From: Bilabrum cf. latius
Lineage: Eukaryota; Bigyra: Bicosoecida; Bigyra; Bicosoecida
DNA length: 64,000 nucleotides
Assembly (NCBI GenBank): GCA_965178125.1
Contig: OZ237739.1
Location: 310,001-374,000 of the forward strand
Reading direction: 5' to 3'
The position numbers and the translations under genes are program-made. The notes below the pieces were generated by a model. The model saw nothing but the letters and a program-made list of their open reading frames with translations, was not told the origin of the DNA and made no database searches. Shown piece by piece: positions 45,726 to 56,787 of this stretch. Numbering within the stretch: position 1 is the stretch's first letter; every line of letters starts with the position of its first letter.

Positions 45726-46154
45726 TCACCCCAAAACTCCTCTCGGTTTCCGTTTGTGCATAACTCCCTGCCCATACACAGCATGCTTATGCCGTTCAAT
45801 TCGGGAAAGATCATCCCACTTCATTTTGCTGGCCATCAGCGCTGCTAGCCGCAGCACTCGCAACCTCCTGCTCTCGTGGTGCCTCACGTCCGTGCTCGAA
45901 GTTGGAAGCTGGGTCGGATACACCCGGCCGTTCGATAGCTTGGCAGTTATGGATCGCTCGGATGCATGATCCAGCACGCGCTCGCTGCTAATGCTCTCTC
46001 CACCATACCTGGTTGCGAACGTCTCCGAGCTTATGCAAGCTCCCGTGTCGTCCACAAGCGAGTGGCACATGCTTGCGGGTATCTTAACAGCTTTCGGATC
46101 AAACTCTTTACTTAATTCTTGCATTATGGTCGCGGGTGTGAGCTTTCGTTCCAT
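45726..46154 (-). CDS. Unrecognised 142-aa protein
   Basis: ATG 46152-46154 to TGA 45726-45728 with no in-frame TAG. It is a hydrophilic, mixed-composition protein (PATIMQELSKEFDPKAVKIP, then SISSERVLDHASERSITAKL) with a basic C-terminus. No signal peptide or membrane span is visible. It is somewhat AT-richer than its neighbours. Its end lies only 65 bp from the end of the convergent CFAP97-like gene. No family is recognised. Composition and the tight fit between neighbours support a real gene. Confidence 0.55.
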   Translation of the reverse strand: MERKLTPATIMQELSKEFDPKAVKIPASMCHSLVDDTGACISSETFATRYGGESISSERVLDHASERSITAKLSNGRVYPTQLPTSSTDVRHHESRRLRVLRLAALMASKMKWDDLSRIERHKHAVYGQGVMHKRKPRGVLG

Positions 46155-46316
46155 AATTGGCCGAGATATGACGGTCCGCTCTCACAGTGCTCGCCTCAAT
46201 TCCATGGTCGCAATCTGTGGTCGCAACAAGAATGCGAGTGCTTCGGCTGCCAGTCAATCGCGCATTGAGACTCTAAGCGCGAGCCCACATCAAATACTTT
46301 AAAAGCAATCAACAAG

Positions 46317-49237
46317 TTACACGCCCGTTGCTTCCTAGCCTGACCTTGCCGATGCAGATGGAGTTGGTTCGCTCGCACCCGCCCTTGCTGCGCCAGGGCG
46401 CACGCCGGCCACCGCGCCGATGGAGACCATGCCACCAGCAGCAAAACCAAGCCCTCCGTCCGCCGAAATGTCGTCTTCCTCCGGCTTGAAGGGAAGCTCC
46501 ACGTGGCTGCCAAACTCCGCCCGGCATATGGGGCAGGCCTGCAGCCTTTCGAAGCAGTCAGGACACACGCAGCAGTGCCGGCAAGGGAGAAGCGCGATGG
46601 AGCTAGGGGCGCACATGCAAATGGTGCATTCGTGCTCATCGTCGTCCTACTCCTCCTCGCCATCACTTCCGCTATCGCTGCCGCCACTCTTGGCAGGAGA
46701 AACAGACCAGACCCCTGCCGCTCTCCGGGCAGCATCTCGAGCAGCGTTCCGGATCTCCAGCGGGGGCTTGTACGCGAAAATCTCCTCGACGAAGTACGCC
46801 GTGTCTCGGGTGGCGCACAGCGTCTCTGCGGTAAACACCATCACGCGATGCGCCCGTTGCCGCCGCCTGTTTCGCTGACCAGCGGCTGAGGCCCCGCCGC
46901 TGCCACCCAGACCCGCGCCCGAATCGGCAGCAACCGCGACTTGGTCCCTGGCAGCCTCCTGCCCCGCTGCACCCTCCTCATGGGCCCTTCCACCGCCTTC
47001 AACGTGAGCATAGCCCCCCACACCATCTGCTGCCTGTGGCCCGGCCTCGCCCATGACACCACCCCCCCCTGCCTCGTTGTTCTCTCCGTCCCCGTGCTCA
47101 TCCACGCCAACAGGCTCGCCGCCGCCAGCGGCAGCGGGCCGATCTCGAGCGGCCGTCCGATCCATGAAGCAGTCGATCACAGCCACGCTCAGCACGACGG
47201 AGGAACTGACCTACACCCCCCGCCGACTCGCACCACCGTGCGATGCACCCGCACCGGAGGAGTCCGTCGAATGGAGGCACAGCACGGCGGGAAACCGGCC
47301 TGAGTGCCGCCGGTCGACCCACTCGTGCGATCGGAGCAGCTCGTGAGGCATCCACGCGCGGATCCGGATCCTCCCGTCATCATGCACCGACAAGACCTCC
47401 ACTCCGCCGGGGGCGGGCAGCACCTCCTTGCCAGCAGGGGCAGGCGGCTCGGAGGCTCCACCTGCTCCCCCGTTGGCCCCGCCGCTAACGCCGTCTGCAG
47501 CGCCTGCCTCCCCCTCTCCCCGGGTTTCGCTGTCCCCCCCGCTGCTAGAACCGGCACCCGTGCCAGCACCTCTGCCTGCATCATTGCCGGTGTTGGCGCT
47601 AGTGCCAGCAGCGGTCGCCTGTGCATCCCCTGCCGCATGGCTGTTGCTGCCCGCACCGCCCCCGTCCCCCCCCTCGTCCTCCCCCTCACCCTCCTCGTCT
47701 GGAATAGCCGCTCCCAGCTGCCCGGGCGACAGTAGCACAGGACCCGATATCGCCACGCAGTCATCATGCCCTACACCGAACACTGTTCCCCGCAGCCACC
47801 CGGGCAACTCGCGCCAGGCAGCATCTTCAGCCCTCCCGTGACTGCCCCCAGCAGCCACTGCCATCGTGCTGCTCACGTCGTCGGGACGCACGAAAGGGGC
47901 ACTTGAATCTCGCCAGCCCTCCGGCTGACCCGAACCCCCGGCTTCCTGCCCTGCAGCAGCAGCAGCAGCAGCAGACGTGGAGACGTGGGCCAGCTCAACC
48001 GATACCTCCCCGCCCTCCACAGGGTCTCGAGCACTGTTCTGCGCCAAACCGCCTCCACCGGACGCCAATGCAGCAGCAGAAGCAGCAGCTCCTCCTCCAT
48101 CCTCGTCCTCGTCCTCCAGCCCCCCATGCTGGGCCAGCCGCAGCGGAGCGATGGCAGCGACTGACCCCGCGCTCGACCGCCGGCCATTGCCCTAACCACC
48201 TCTGCCGCCGCTGGACCCCGAAGCCACTGGCAGCAAGCTGACGTGCTCGGGCTGCAGGTAGTACCCCGGCTCCCCTCGCCATGCCGCATCTCGCTGCGCA
48301 AACGTGCCCAATAGGAGGCTGCGCTGGGGGCGGGCCGCTTGGTAGAGTGGCGCGCCCGGGCCTGGGCCCTCCCTTGCGGGGACTGCTCGGAGGACGGTCG
48401 TGCTCTTGACCCCGCCGCCTCGACGCGGAGGGGGGCCCAGTGTCTTGCTAGCGGTGAATTGCGCGGTGCCGCCGCGCACGAGGTTCCGAATCAGCCCGAC
48501 CTTGGCGCCCCACGCTATGCTGAGAGCAATAGGAGGCAAGGGCTGTAAGAGAGCGCGGGTAGGGTTGGGCCCATCTGCCTAGTCTCGAAGGGCCTTGGCT
48601 GCTTGGACCAGGTGCTTCGGAAGCCTCACTTCTGCCTCGATGGCTGGCCATGACCGGAGGCTGCGCGAAGCGTCGGCTGCTGCTGCATCTGTCCGCTAGG
48701 CAGCGGCTGCCCGCCGCGAACGACTATTCGCTGACCTAGTGCTCAACATCCTCGCGGTCCACCTCCTATCCAGCTTGCGCATTGCAGTGAACGTGACCGA
48801 AGACGATGGCACCAACCTGACGTTCGCAAAACGTGCCGCAACAAGCGTAGATACCGCCGGTATCCCCTTGGTAGAGGTCTTGCCCTTAAGCACTCCTCTT
48901 AAAACACGTTTCGGTAATACAAACAGCTCGCTTAGCGTGTAGCCGGCACGCGGCACTACATATAGCTTCGCTTGATCCAAAGCTGCAAACGCCAGCACCG
49001 CAAGGGATGTGGACCAGATACACAGGACGGTACCAACGACAATGAAACCAATCATTATTATCATGGTCACATTGTGAGAGCCTGCGAGACCCAAACAAGG
49101 CCGGTATTTGGCATCGTCGTGCAATATCGGTTTCGTGTAGTAGTAGCTGTAATGTGGCTCCAAGACTCACCGGCGTCCTCTATCTCGGGATACAGGGGAT
49201 ACTAAAAGTTGATGTCAACGTCCGACAGTGAACTCAT
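46317..49237 (-). CDS. Membrane-anchored C3HC4 RING finger protein, 943 aa, two exons, seven in-frame TAG
   Basis: Exon 1 (49171-49237) encodes MSSLSDVDINF-TAG-YPLYPEIEDA and ends at a GTGAGT donor. Exon 2 starts at 49081 after TCTCGCAG and restores phase (GSHNVTMIIMIGFIVVGTVL). The frame runs to TAA 46317-46319. TAG occurs at 49202, 48696, 48579, 48192, 47211, 46647 and 46335. A hydrophobic segment (about residues 26-55) should anchor the protein. The C-terminus carries a C3HC4 RING: CTICM, LLPCRHCCVCPDCF, and ACPICRAEF. Before it comes a segment resembling the beta region ahead of the RING in MGRN1/LOG2-type ligases (HRVMVFTAETL, AYFVEEIFAYKPP). TAG 46647 lies seven residues before the first RING cysteine, so under the standard code the RING would be cut off. 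An E3 ubiquitin ligase at a membrane is inferred; substrates are unknown. Confidence 0.78.
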
Positions 49238-49335
49238 CGTTAACCAAAGAGCATCGACAATGGCCGGAGCCGCAGAATTCCGAATTATAGTCTGGAAGTA
49301 CGCGGTACAATACAAAGTGAATTCTGCCCTTCACC

Positions 49336-50544
49336 ATGGGCGGTCGATACGTGCCAAACCTTGCGATGGACACTGAGCTGCTGACGGCATCGGCAGCAGG
49401 GCGTGTTGCTATGGGCCTGCTGGACCTGATCGAGTGTCCCTCGAAGAAGGGCCTTGATGTTGCGGCCAGGTTCATCCACCAGGGCCGATTCCTGCAGGGA
49501 CCACCAGTACAGACAGGCCCACTCGGGGCCGCGCTGGCACTGGGATTCAGGATCAAGATGGCAGGGTGGACCCAACGGATCGATGACGCGAAGGACTGGC
49601 TGGGATGCCAGGAGACTGCAAAAAAAGTCACAAAGTGGAGGAAATCCAAATCCGGAGCTGCTGACCGATCGTTCACAAGCCTGAGCCTGGGATGCTCGCA
49701 CGATCCGGCACTGTCGGATTGGGACCGGGAGAGAGCTGCGCTCGGAGTGGTCATGCTTAACCGGTACGCAACGAAGGGACGGTATGCCTTCGGACCAGGA
49801 GCCATGCCAACAGCAGCGGTGGTGCAGGAATACGGCCACCAAGGAAGACGAATTCTGCGCATCCGAGCTGGACAATACCCACAACAGGGCACGCCCAACC
49901 TTCAAGTGATGGGCACCGCGGTAGAGCAGATGGAGCGGGCCGAGCATGACCATCATGCCGGAACGAGACCGTGGCAACCCGATGATGCGGATCAGAATAG
50001 AGGGAGGTCCCCTGCCTCTCTCCGGAAAGCATGGGCGAAGACAGCTCTCGCTCAGGACCCTTGGGACGAGAAGCTGGAGCGCACCAGCAGGGCCAAGCCA
50101 ATCGTCGAAGACGCACTCACTCGGATAGAGCGTACGATTGCGCGGTCATCGGAACGGACAGCTGTCAAGGAGCTGGCCAACCGAGTGGTGCAGGTGATCA
50201 GGAACCAGCTGCGCTAGCAGGAGTAGCTGACGTGCAGGCAGTGGATGCGAGGCGATGCGGCGGCTGCTCTTGCCGCCACGGCCACGCAAGAGCTGATAGC
50301 GGCAACCAATGCGAACGCTCGGCTACAGCGACGGATGTTTAAGCCCCACGGCTTGCTAAGGGACATAGAGAGGCAATGGGCCAAAGGCATGAGCGCGTGC
50401 ATGCTAGCCTCTCTGAAGGACCGTGAGACGCAGAGACGGTCATGGAGGAGGAAATGGTGGGTCTCGGCAGGGGACCCTGATGTGGGACTGGACCGCGCTT
50501 TGTGCCGGGCACATGCTCCGCACCTGTATGCTTTCTCCCTGTGA
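49336..50544 (+). CDS. Unrecognised 402-aa basic protein, two in-frame TAG
   Basis: ATG 49336 to TGA 50542-50544, with TAG at 50215 and 50224 flanking CAG GAG, so the junction reads Q-Q-E-Q. The sequence has ordinary composition, less GC-biased than neighbouring genes, and a net basic charge. Visible segments are GRVAMGLLDLIECPSKKGLD, PLGAALALGFRIKMAG and a helical C-terminal half (RAKPIVEDALTRIERTIA). No catalytic motif or membrane span is evident. It is divergent from the RING gene with about 100 bp between starts. The lower GC and lack of low-complexity tracts set it apart and could reflect a mobile-element or transferred origin, but nothing direct shows this. Confidence 0.58.
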
Positions 50545-50817
50545 AGGCATCAGGCTGAGGGCTTGTGGGGGACCATATTGATGGCGAATAAAGGGGACTC
50601 GGCGGTGTAGGCTGAGATTGGGGGGCCTTTGGCCTGAAAGGGTCGGGGGTCTTGTAGTCCTTGTTTGAGGACTCCTCTGGATTCAGGTGATCACTCGAAC
50701 TCCTTCGGGGGCAACGGTGCATCTGGGTGCTTGTGGAATCTTTACCCAACAATGTATTTCTGTATTTCTGTATTTTCTGCCCGGTTCATTTTATTTCGCC
50801 TTACACAACAGAACAAG

Positions 50818-52082
50818 ATGGCTGCTGCCGGTGCTTCCAGTGGATTCGAAGAGTTGAAGCTTCCTGAGCTGGTGAGACAACTGGATCTAACAGAGACCAG
50901 ATGCGTTAAGAGTTCGTGCCAGCCATGGTTTTCTCCCCGCTGACAACTGCACGCACAGCCGCGATGCGTCCGAAATTCGCTGACCCTGACCCCGCAGCCC
51001 TACAAGTACGACGCATTGGAACCTCACATCGATGAAGGTACCATGGTAAGCATGTTCCTGCAATGTTGCCTGCCGGACTGTCGGAACACTTGGACTGATG
51101 CAAACATGCTCCTGCCGCCAGCTCCCTGTACCACCCCGGCTTCTCGCAGAAGTGAGCCTGTTCAACTTATTACCTCCTGGTACAGCAATGCGGCTGCCTT
51201 GAAAATGGTTCAGGAAACCGCAGCGATCGAGCACGTGCCACGTCACCTGGCGGCTCAGCGATCTTCTAGATGCATCAAGGCAGAAGCCACAAAAATATAT
51301 CGCTCACAGCTATTTTTAGCATCCGAACAGTTTCTTTTTGTTGATATCCATGTAACTGTACATTAATTTTCGATTTTTGTGCCCGCAGGCTGCACCACAT
51401 GGCCCACCACAAGGGGTACACGACCAAGACCAACGCAGCCCTGGGCACGCTCGCCAAGCTCGACGCCGATGCCGCGAAGAAGCCTATCGATGAGATTCTG
51501 CAGAACCTCGACAAGCTGCCCGCCGAGGTGCAGGGCCCCCTCCGCAACGCCGGAGGCGGCTACGTCAACCACGCCCTGTTCTGGACCGTGATGGGCCCCG
51601 GATGCGGAGGAGACCCCGCCGGTCCCCTCGGCGAGGCCATCACCGCGCGCTTCGGATCCGTCCAGAAGTTCCGTGAGGACTTCAGCGCCGCCGCCGCCAA
51701 GGTTTTCGGCTCCGGATGGGCCTGGCTGTACGTGGACACGACCGGCGAGACCCCCAAGCTGGAGATCTGCGCCACCCCCAACCAGGACACCCCGGCCATG
51801 GAGGCGGGCAAGCTGCCCATCCTGGGCCTGGACGTGTGGGAGCATGCCTACTGTGAGTCTAGCCGGCTGCTTCCCCTTCTGCGCTTGCGATTCGCGACTG
51901 TCTCCCCGCCTTTGCGGCTTTATGCTCCGACACACTCTCGTACTGTCTTGTCTTTCCTTTGGTGCATCCCATGTCGCGCAGACAAGAAGTACGGCCCCAA
52001 GCGCGCCGAGTACATTGCCGCTTTCTGGGCAGTTGTCAACTGGGAGGAGGTCGCCCGCCGGTACGAGGAGGCCAGCAAGTGA
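50818..52082 (+). CDS. Fe/Mn superoxide dismutase, four exons, one anomalous splice junction
   Basis: It converts superoxide to hydrogen peroxide and oxygen. Exons are 50818-50871, 50998-51045, about 51387-51852 and 51982-52082 (TGA). The family motifs are complete: PYKYDALEPHIDEGTM, LHHMAHHKGY with metal-ligand histidines, NHALFWTVMGPGCGG, GSGWAWLYVD, and LDVWEHAYYKKYG with the Asp and His ligands. The protein is about 222 aa, the usual length, with no obvious targeting peptide. The second intron is odd: GTAAGC at 51046 paired with the only nearby CAG (51386-51388) leaves the mRNA two bases short of frame. Reading AGG CTG CAC from 51387 gives the expected TMRLHHM but would need an intron ending in GC. 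The other junctions are canonical. There is no in-frame TAG. Fe versus Mn cannot be decided by eye. Confidence 0.92.
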
Positions 52083-52475
52083 TTGGTGAACGGAAAAGCG
52101 CGGAGACGCCGCCGTACAGGTGCCCATTGAATAGAACCGCGACGATGAGCCGGGGACAGGTTTGTTGGAGTCTCGCCAAGCCAAGCTCTGATTAGGGCCT
52201 GATTGTTGCCCACCCGCCCTGCTGGACGGATGTTGCAACCTAACTTGTGTGATTGCTCGCTCACATCCCTAGAGAGAATGGTCGCCAGCAACCATCGCCA
52301 CATCCCAGCGCTTCCACATCAACACCGAACCCCATGCGGCGTTTTGAATATCACTGTTAATTGCTTACAGTACGAAGCACGCGTAAATCTACGCCCTCGA
52401 GCGTCTAGTGCCGTTCAATGCATTTCAATGTGCGTTGCCGCGCCTTGCCGCCTGATCTTAAATCATCGACAAGAT
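52083..52475. other. Intergenic region between convergent genes
   Basis: About 390 bp between the superoxide dismutase TGA and the TTLL TGA. It is presumably two 3' UTRs; I see no gene, repeat or structured RNA. Confidence 0.6.
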
Positions 52476-55400
52476 TCACGAGCGCGACGTCAGCCGGGTC
52501 GCGCTCACTCCTCGCCGCAGCATGTTGCTCGGCACACCGCCGCGCTGCCCAGCCAAGGATCCCCCAGTTCCTCGCGTTTGCTGCGCAGCGCCCACCAGAC
52601 CAACCACCTGCATGCCAACCGACTGCCCCGCACCGGCCGCAGACTCCCCCGCCGTCTGCATAGTCCTCGACATAGAGCGAGCACCCGCACCACCGGGCGA
52701 GCCAGGTCTAGATAGCGTGGATCGAGCCGGCAGGCGGGGAGCCTGCGGCGCAGCGACAGCGCGGTGTCTATCTCTCGCTCCAGCAACGGCCGCTGCCCTG
52801 TGCCTCCGTCGAGCAGCAGGCAAGATGCCAAGCTCTGCCAGCAGCTGCTGCGTGCCGGACGACAAGGGGGCACGCAGCCGGTCCAGCTGCTCTTCTGTCT
52901 AGTCGTGGAAGCTTCTGGACCCTGACCCTTTCGATCGCCCGCGGGGGCCATCTGACTTGTCGTGGCGGCGTGACTACCTATCTTGCTGCTGCTGCTGCTG
53001 CTGCTGCTCCATAGCCCGCAGAGAAGGCCCCCTGTGAAGCCGCGGGGCGCCATCGAGGCGACTGGAATGGTCCCGTGCACTAGCGTCGCCCCTTCTCCCG
53101 ATGTTGCCATGAGCCTCTGTTCTCGGCGCAGACACCCCGCCGGCAAACCCTGGGGCTCGAAGCGCGCCTCTCTGCGTGCTCATGCTCCGCCCCTGGACCA
53201 GTCGACTGGCCCGGCCCCAAGCCGAGCTGTGGGCTGCGGCCGGCAGCTGCATGCCACTGCCGGAGCGCCTCGCTTGCTGCTGCCGCTCGGGCTGCTTGTC
53301 CTGCAGTTCGATGGTGGTGGCAGACCCCAGAGCCACCACAGGCAGAGCTTTTGCAACCAGGCTGCGGACAGGGGCGGCTCTTCCGGCCCGCGTGCTGCGA
53401 GCGGTGCTGCGACTCCTGGCCGGACGGTTCCCAGCCGAGGCACTAGCGTGCTGCTGCCTGCCCATCGCGCGCTCAGCGTGAAGATCAAACCGAATCAAGG
53501 ATGCTGCGCTGTCATGACCAGCCGTCCCAGCTGCACCTGGACGCACTCGAACGGGAGAGCGAGGCGGCATGCCCTGCACCCTAACCCTGTCCCCCTTGCC
53601 AGCTGATCCGTCAACACCTGCTGCCGCGGCAAACGGAGGACTCACGCCGGGCCGTCGTCCACTGACTGGCCGACCGCTGCTAGTTGCTGACATAGCGGCC
53701 GATCCAGGCCTGATTCCCGACGCCGGCCTGGGCCTGGGCCGCGATCGCGATCGAGAGGATCTCACGGAGCCTCGCGCCGACATGTACCCCGGCTGCTGCT
53801 CCCGCTTTCCGTTCGCGTCTCCCATAAACCGGCCAAGGAAGGCGAGATCCTCGTCAACGGCACGCTTGAGCTGCTCCGCGTCAGACAGGCTCGGCCTGCC
53901 GCGGCCGACGTCCCACTGGCTTGCCGTGGCAGCTGACTGAGGCCTCCGCCGGAATCGAGGGGGTACCCCTCCAGCAGCGTCTTTGCTGTCGTAGACAAAC
54001 AGCTACTTCCCAGCGCTATCTTCTTTGCTGTGGGCGCTCCCGTCACCACCCAGCCCACGCGCTGATCGAAAGCCTGCCCGACCGCTCGCTGTGGCCCGCC
54101 AGCCGGGCTCGGCACTTCCCTGCGCGGCGCTGCTCCCGGCCATGCGGGGCAGGGACAGCTGCGGGACAGCGCCTGCGCGGCGGCCGTGCTGTGGAGGAGG
54201 GCTCTGCTCCGCGGCGCCGTCGCCATGCTTCGATGCATCGCCAGTCTCCCCGAAATGACGACGAGTACCGCCACCGGCAAAGGGAGGCCGCCCGTTGCCG
54301 ATCAAGAGCCGTCGCACGGCTTCCGCCTTGGCTTGCCTATCCGTGTCATGGTCAATGTTCGTGCTGTCGTCGCCCGCTCCAGAAGAAGGCGAAGAGGCAC
54401 CAGACGAGGCGACACCGAGTGGTCTCTATGCTGAGGAGGAGGCCGTTCGCTTCTCTTCCTGCGGCTCTTCGGCACCTTCATCGTCGTCGTCGTCGTCATC
54501 GCCATCACCAGCCTTTCCTCCACCCTTCGCCTTGCCCCACCACCCGGCCCCGCCCTGCTGCCCGGAAATCTCCTCGTGCAGCAGCGTCCTCGCTCCGCCC
54601 AGCAGCCGATCGTACTCATCCATCCTATCAAAGAGCAGCCTGCGGTAGTCCCCTCGGGCCAGGCGCTGGACCGCGCCCGCGGTCACGCTATCATCGATGG
54701 GCGGGGGCAGCTCCTCCCCCTCTAGCAAGGTAGAATCAGGACGCACTGGGCCGAGTCGGCGGCTGGCTGGGGCCGCGGCATGCGAGACCTGCTCGCCCCC
54801 TGAAGCAGCAGCAGCAGCAGCAGTAGCAGCATCAACATCAACATCACCATCACCATCACCACTGCCAGTGCCAGTGCCTGCGTGAGTGCCGTGGCCGCCA
54901 GCACCGCCGGCGGCGCGGCCTCCCTGTGTGGCGGCACGGCCCGTCCGCTGCTCCATTTCCTGCTGCTTCTACTGCTTAGCTTCCTGGCTCGACTGCAGCC
55001 TCGCCACCGCTGCCCAGCCGTGTTCCCCAACCTCTGGCATCCACGGCTGCTGCCACTGGTCACCCTTTTCGCTTCCGAACACCGGGAAAATCCTGCGATA
55101 TCGCTTCAGCACTTGTCTCTCGAGCCGTTTACGTCTCCTCATGATCAGCTCCCCCACGCTCGGCTGCGCGGGCGCGCTCGCGGCAGACGAACCCGCAGCC
55201 GCACCCGCTTCACCCTGCTGTGATGCCCCGCTTGCCTTGCGGCCAACTTCAGATTCGCCTGCTTCTCCTACGCTCCCGCTCCCGGTCCTTGCCGCATTCA
55301 TTGCCAGCTCCGCGGCGAGAGCGACTGCTGCCACGGAGCCCCTCTTGGGCGTGGCAGCGTACAGGCGTGACCGCGTGGCAGCAGACTGCATTCTAGTGTG

Positions 55401-56648
55401 ACGAGCGCGATCGGTGCCTTTGAGGCCGAGCATGGCCATGGTCTCTCCGATGAGTGCGTACTTGATGTCCCTGTCGATGGGCGCGTCGCAGGTCAGTGAG
55501 GGGCTCGTGTTGACTTCGATGAGCCAGGGCTTGAGCTTCGTGTCGAACATGACGTCAAGCCCCAGGATCTCGAAGCACGTGTGGCTCGTGTGCGACTCGC
55601 CAGTCTGCCCGCCTACTGAAGTGGCGGATCGGAGGGTGCGAGCCAGCCACGGCTGCGTGGCGATCAGCAGCTTGATGGTCAGGTCTGCCACGCTGGACCA
55701 CATCTTGGCCGAATCGTGGCCCTGGGACTCAAGCCAAGCCAGGAACCAGGAAATAGAGCGCTTGTTGCCTTCTCCCGCGAGGGAGAGCTCAGTGTTCTTT
55801 GTGTACCCTTCTGCTGACTTATTCACGGAATAGTTCGTGAGGTGCACCGTGCGATCTCCGAGATTTTTCTTGGTCGGGGCCACATATGGCACGGACGCAA
55901 GCCGAACGAGGCCATCCTCGAAGAGGTAGATGCGCAAGGGGTCACAGCACGTCACTAGTACATAGATTCGAAGGTCAAACTTGTATCCATCTATCAGCAG
56001 TGGCTTGGCCAAGTATCGCTACGCAACCATTGGGACGTCTGAATCTAAATCGGCCAAGTTCCTGGTGAGCATGATACCTCTGCCCTATGCACCCTGCGGA
56101 AAGTTATTGACTTAATAATTCAATTGAAAATCCTTGCTATATCATCAATACGAACGACCGGGGCAAACCAAGTCGGGAGTTGCCGTTGGTCTCACCACTG
56201 ACGGCTTCAGTATATAAGTCTTCTTGCTCCTGCCCCTCGCATCGAAGTTCAACCTGAATCGACCCATTTCTTGCGGTAATATGTACGTGAAGGGGTGGAA
56301 CGAGTACTCGACTGGAAATCGGGCCTTCATGGCGTTCAACGTACGTCCAAGAGCCGCCTTGTGCGCGATTCGTTGCATGCCAGCGAAGTGATTTATCATC
56401 TGGAAATTCTTCAGTGGAACCACTTTATCTGTTCCTATGCTGACGTCCACCCATCGCACCGAAAAATTCTTTGAGGTTTCGCTGCTAGACACTTTCCACC
56501 CGAGGGCTCGTGCGCAATCTCGAACTGCCGTATACTTGCATTCGTTGACGTTGACAATCACGCTGGGTGCCTTGCGTGTTTTCTCCTTTTTGGAGGTCGA
56601 ACCATCGTGGTCTTCGTCGCCTGCCTTGGCAGGCATTGGAATGTTCAT
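52476..56648 (-). CDS. TTLL: Tubulin tyrosine ligase-like (TTLL) glutamylase, 1,356 aa, two exons, seven in-frame TAG
   Basis: TTLL enzymes add glutamate (or glycine) side chains to tubulin, mainly in cilia and centrioles. ATG 56648 follows an in-frame TGA. Exon 1 is 56196-56648, then a 102-nt GT-AG intron, then exon 2 56093-52476 (TGA). The TTL fold is complete: KNFSVRWVDVSIG, KNFQMINHFAGMQRIAHKAA, TYILKPS, GA-TAG-GRGI, MVA-TAG-RYLAKPLLIDG, YKFDLRIYVLVT, VHLTNYSVNK and WLIEVNTSPSL. TAG 56085 (residue 154) sits at the Gln of the GxQGxGI nucleotide-binding loop. TAG 56019 (residue 176) sits at the Gln of the VxQxYL strand. Further TAGs are at 54969 (inside a K-Q-rich stretch), 54426, 54003, 52974 and 52899. 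The C-terminal 830 residues are low complexity with an eight-Gln run at 52983-53008. Confidence 0.92.
52983..53008. repeat. CAG/CTG trinucleotide run
   Basis: Eight consecutive CAG codons on the minus strand, encoding polyGln in the TTLL tail. TAG 52974 follows two codons later. Confidence 0.9.
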
Positions 56649-56787
56649 CCACACAGCCACGAGCCAAACGGCAACTGGTCATCATCCAAGTCCGTCGCAC
56701 GACGCTCTGCAGCACAGCTACATGCTACATAATATCAGTTGCGACTGGCTAACGTACCACCATCCGGTCCTTTACACGCAAAACCCA

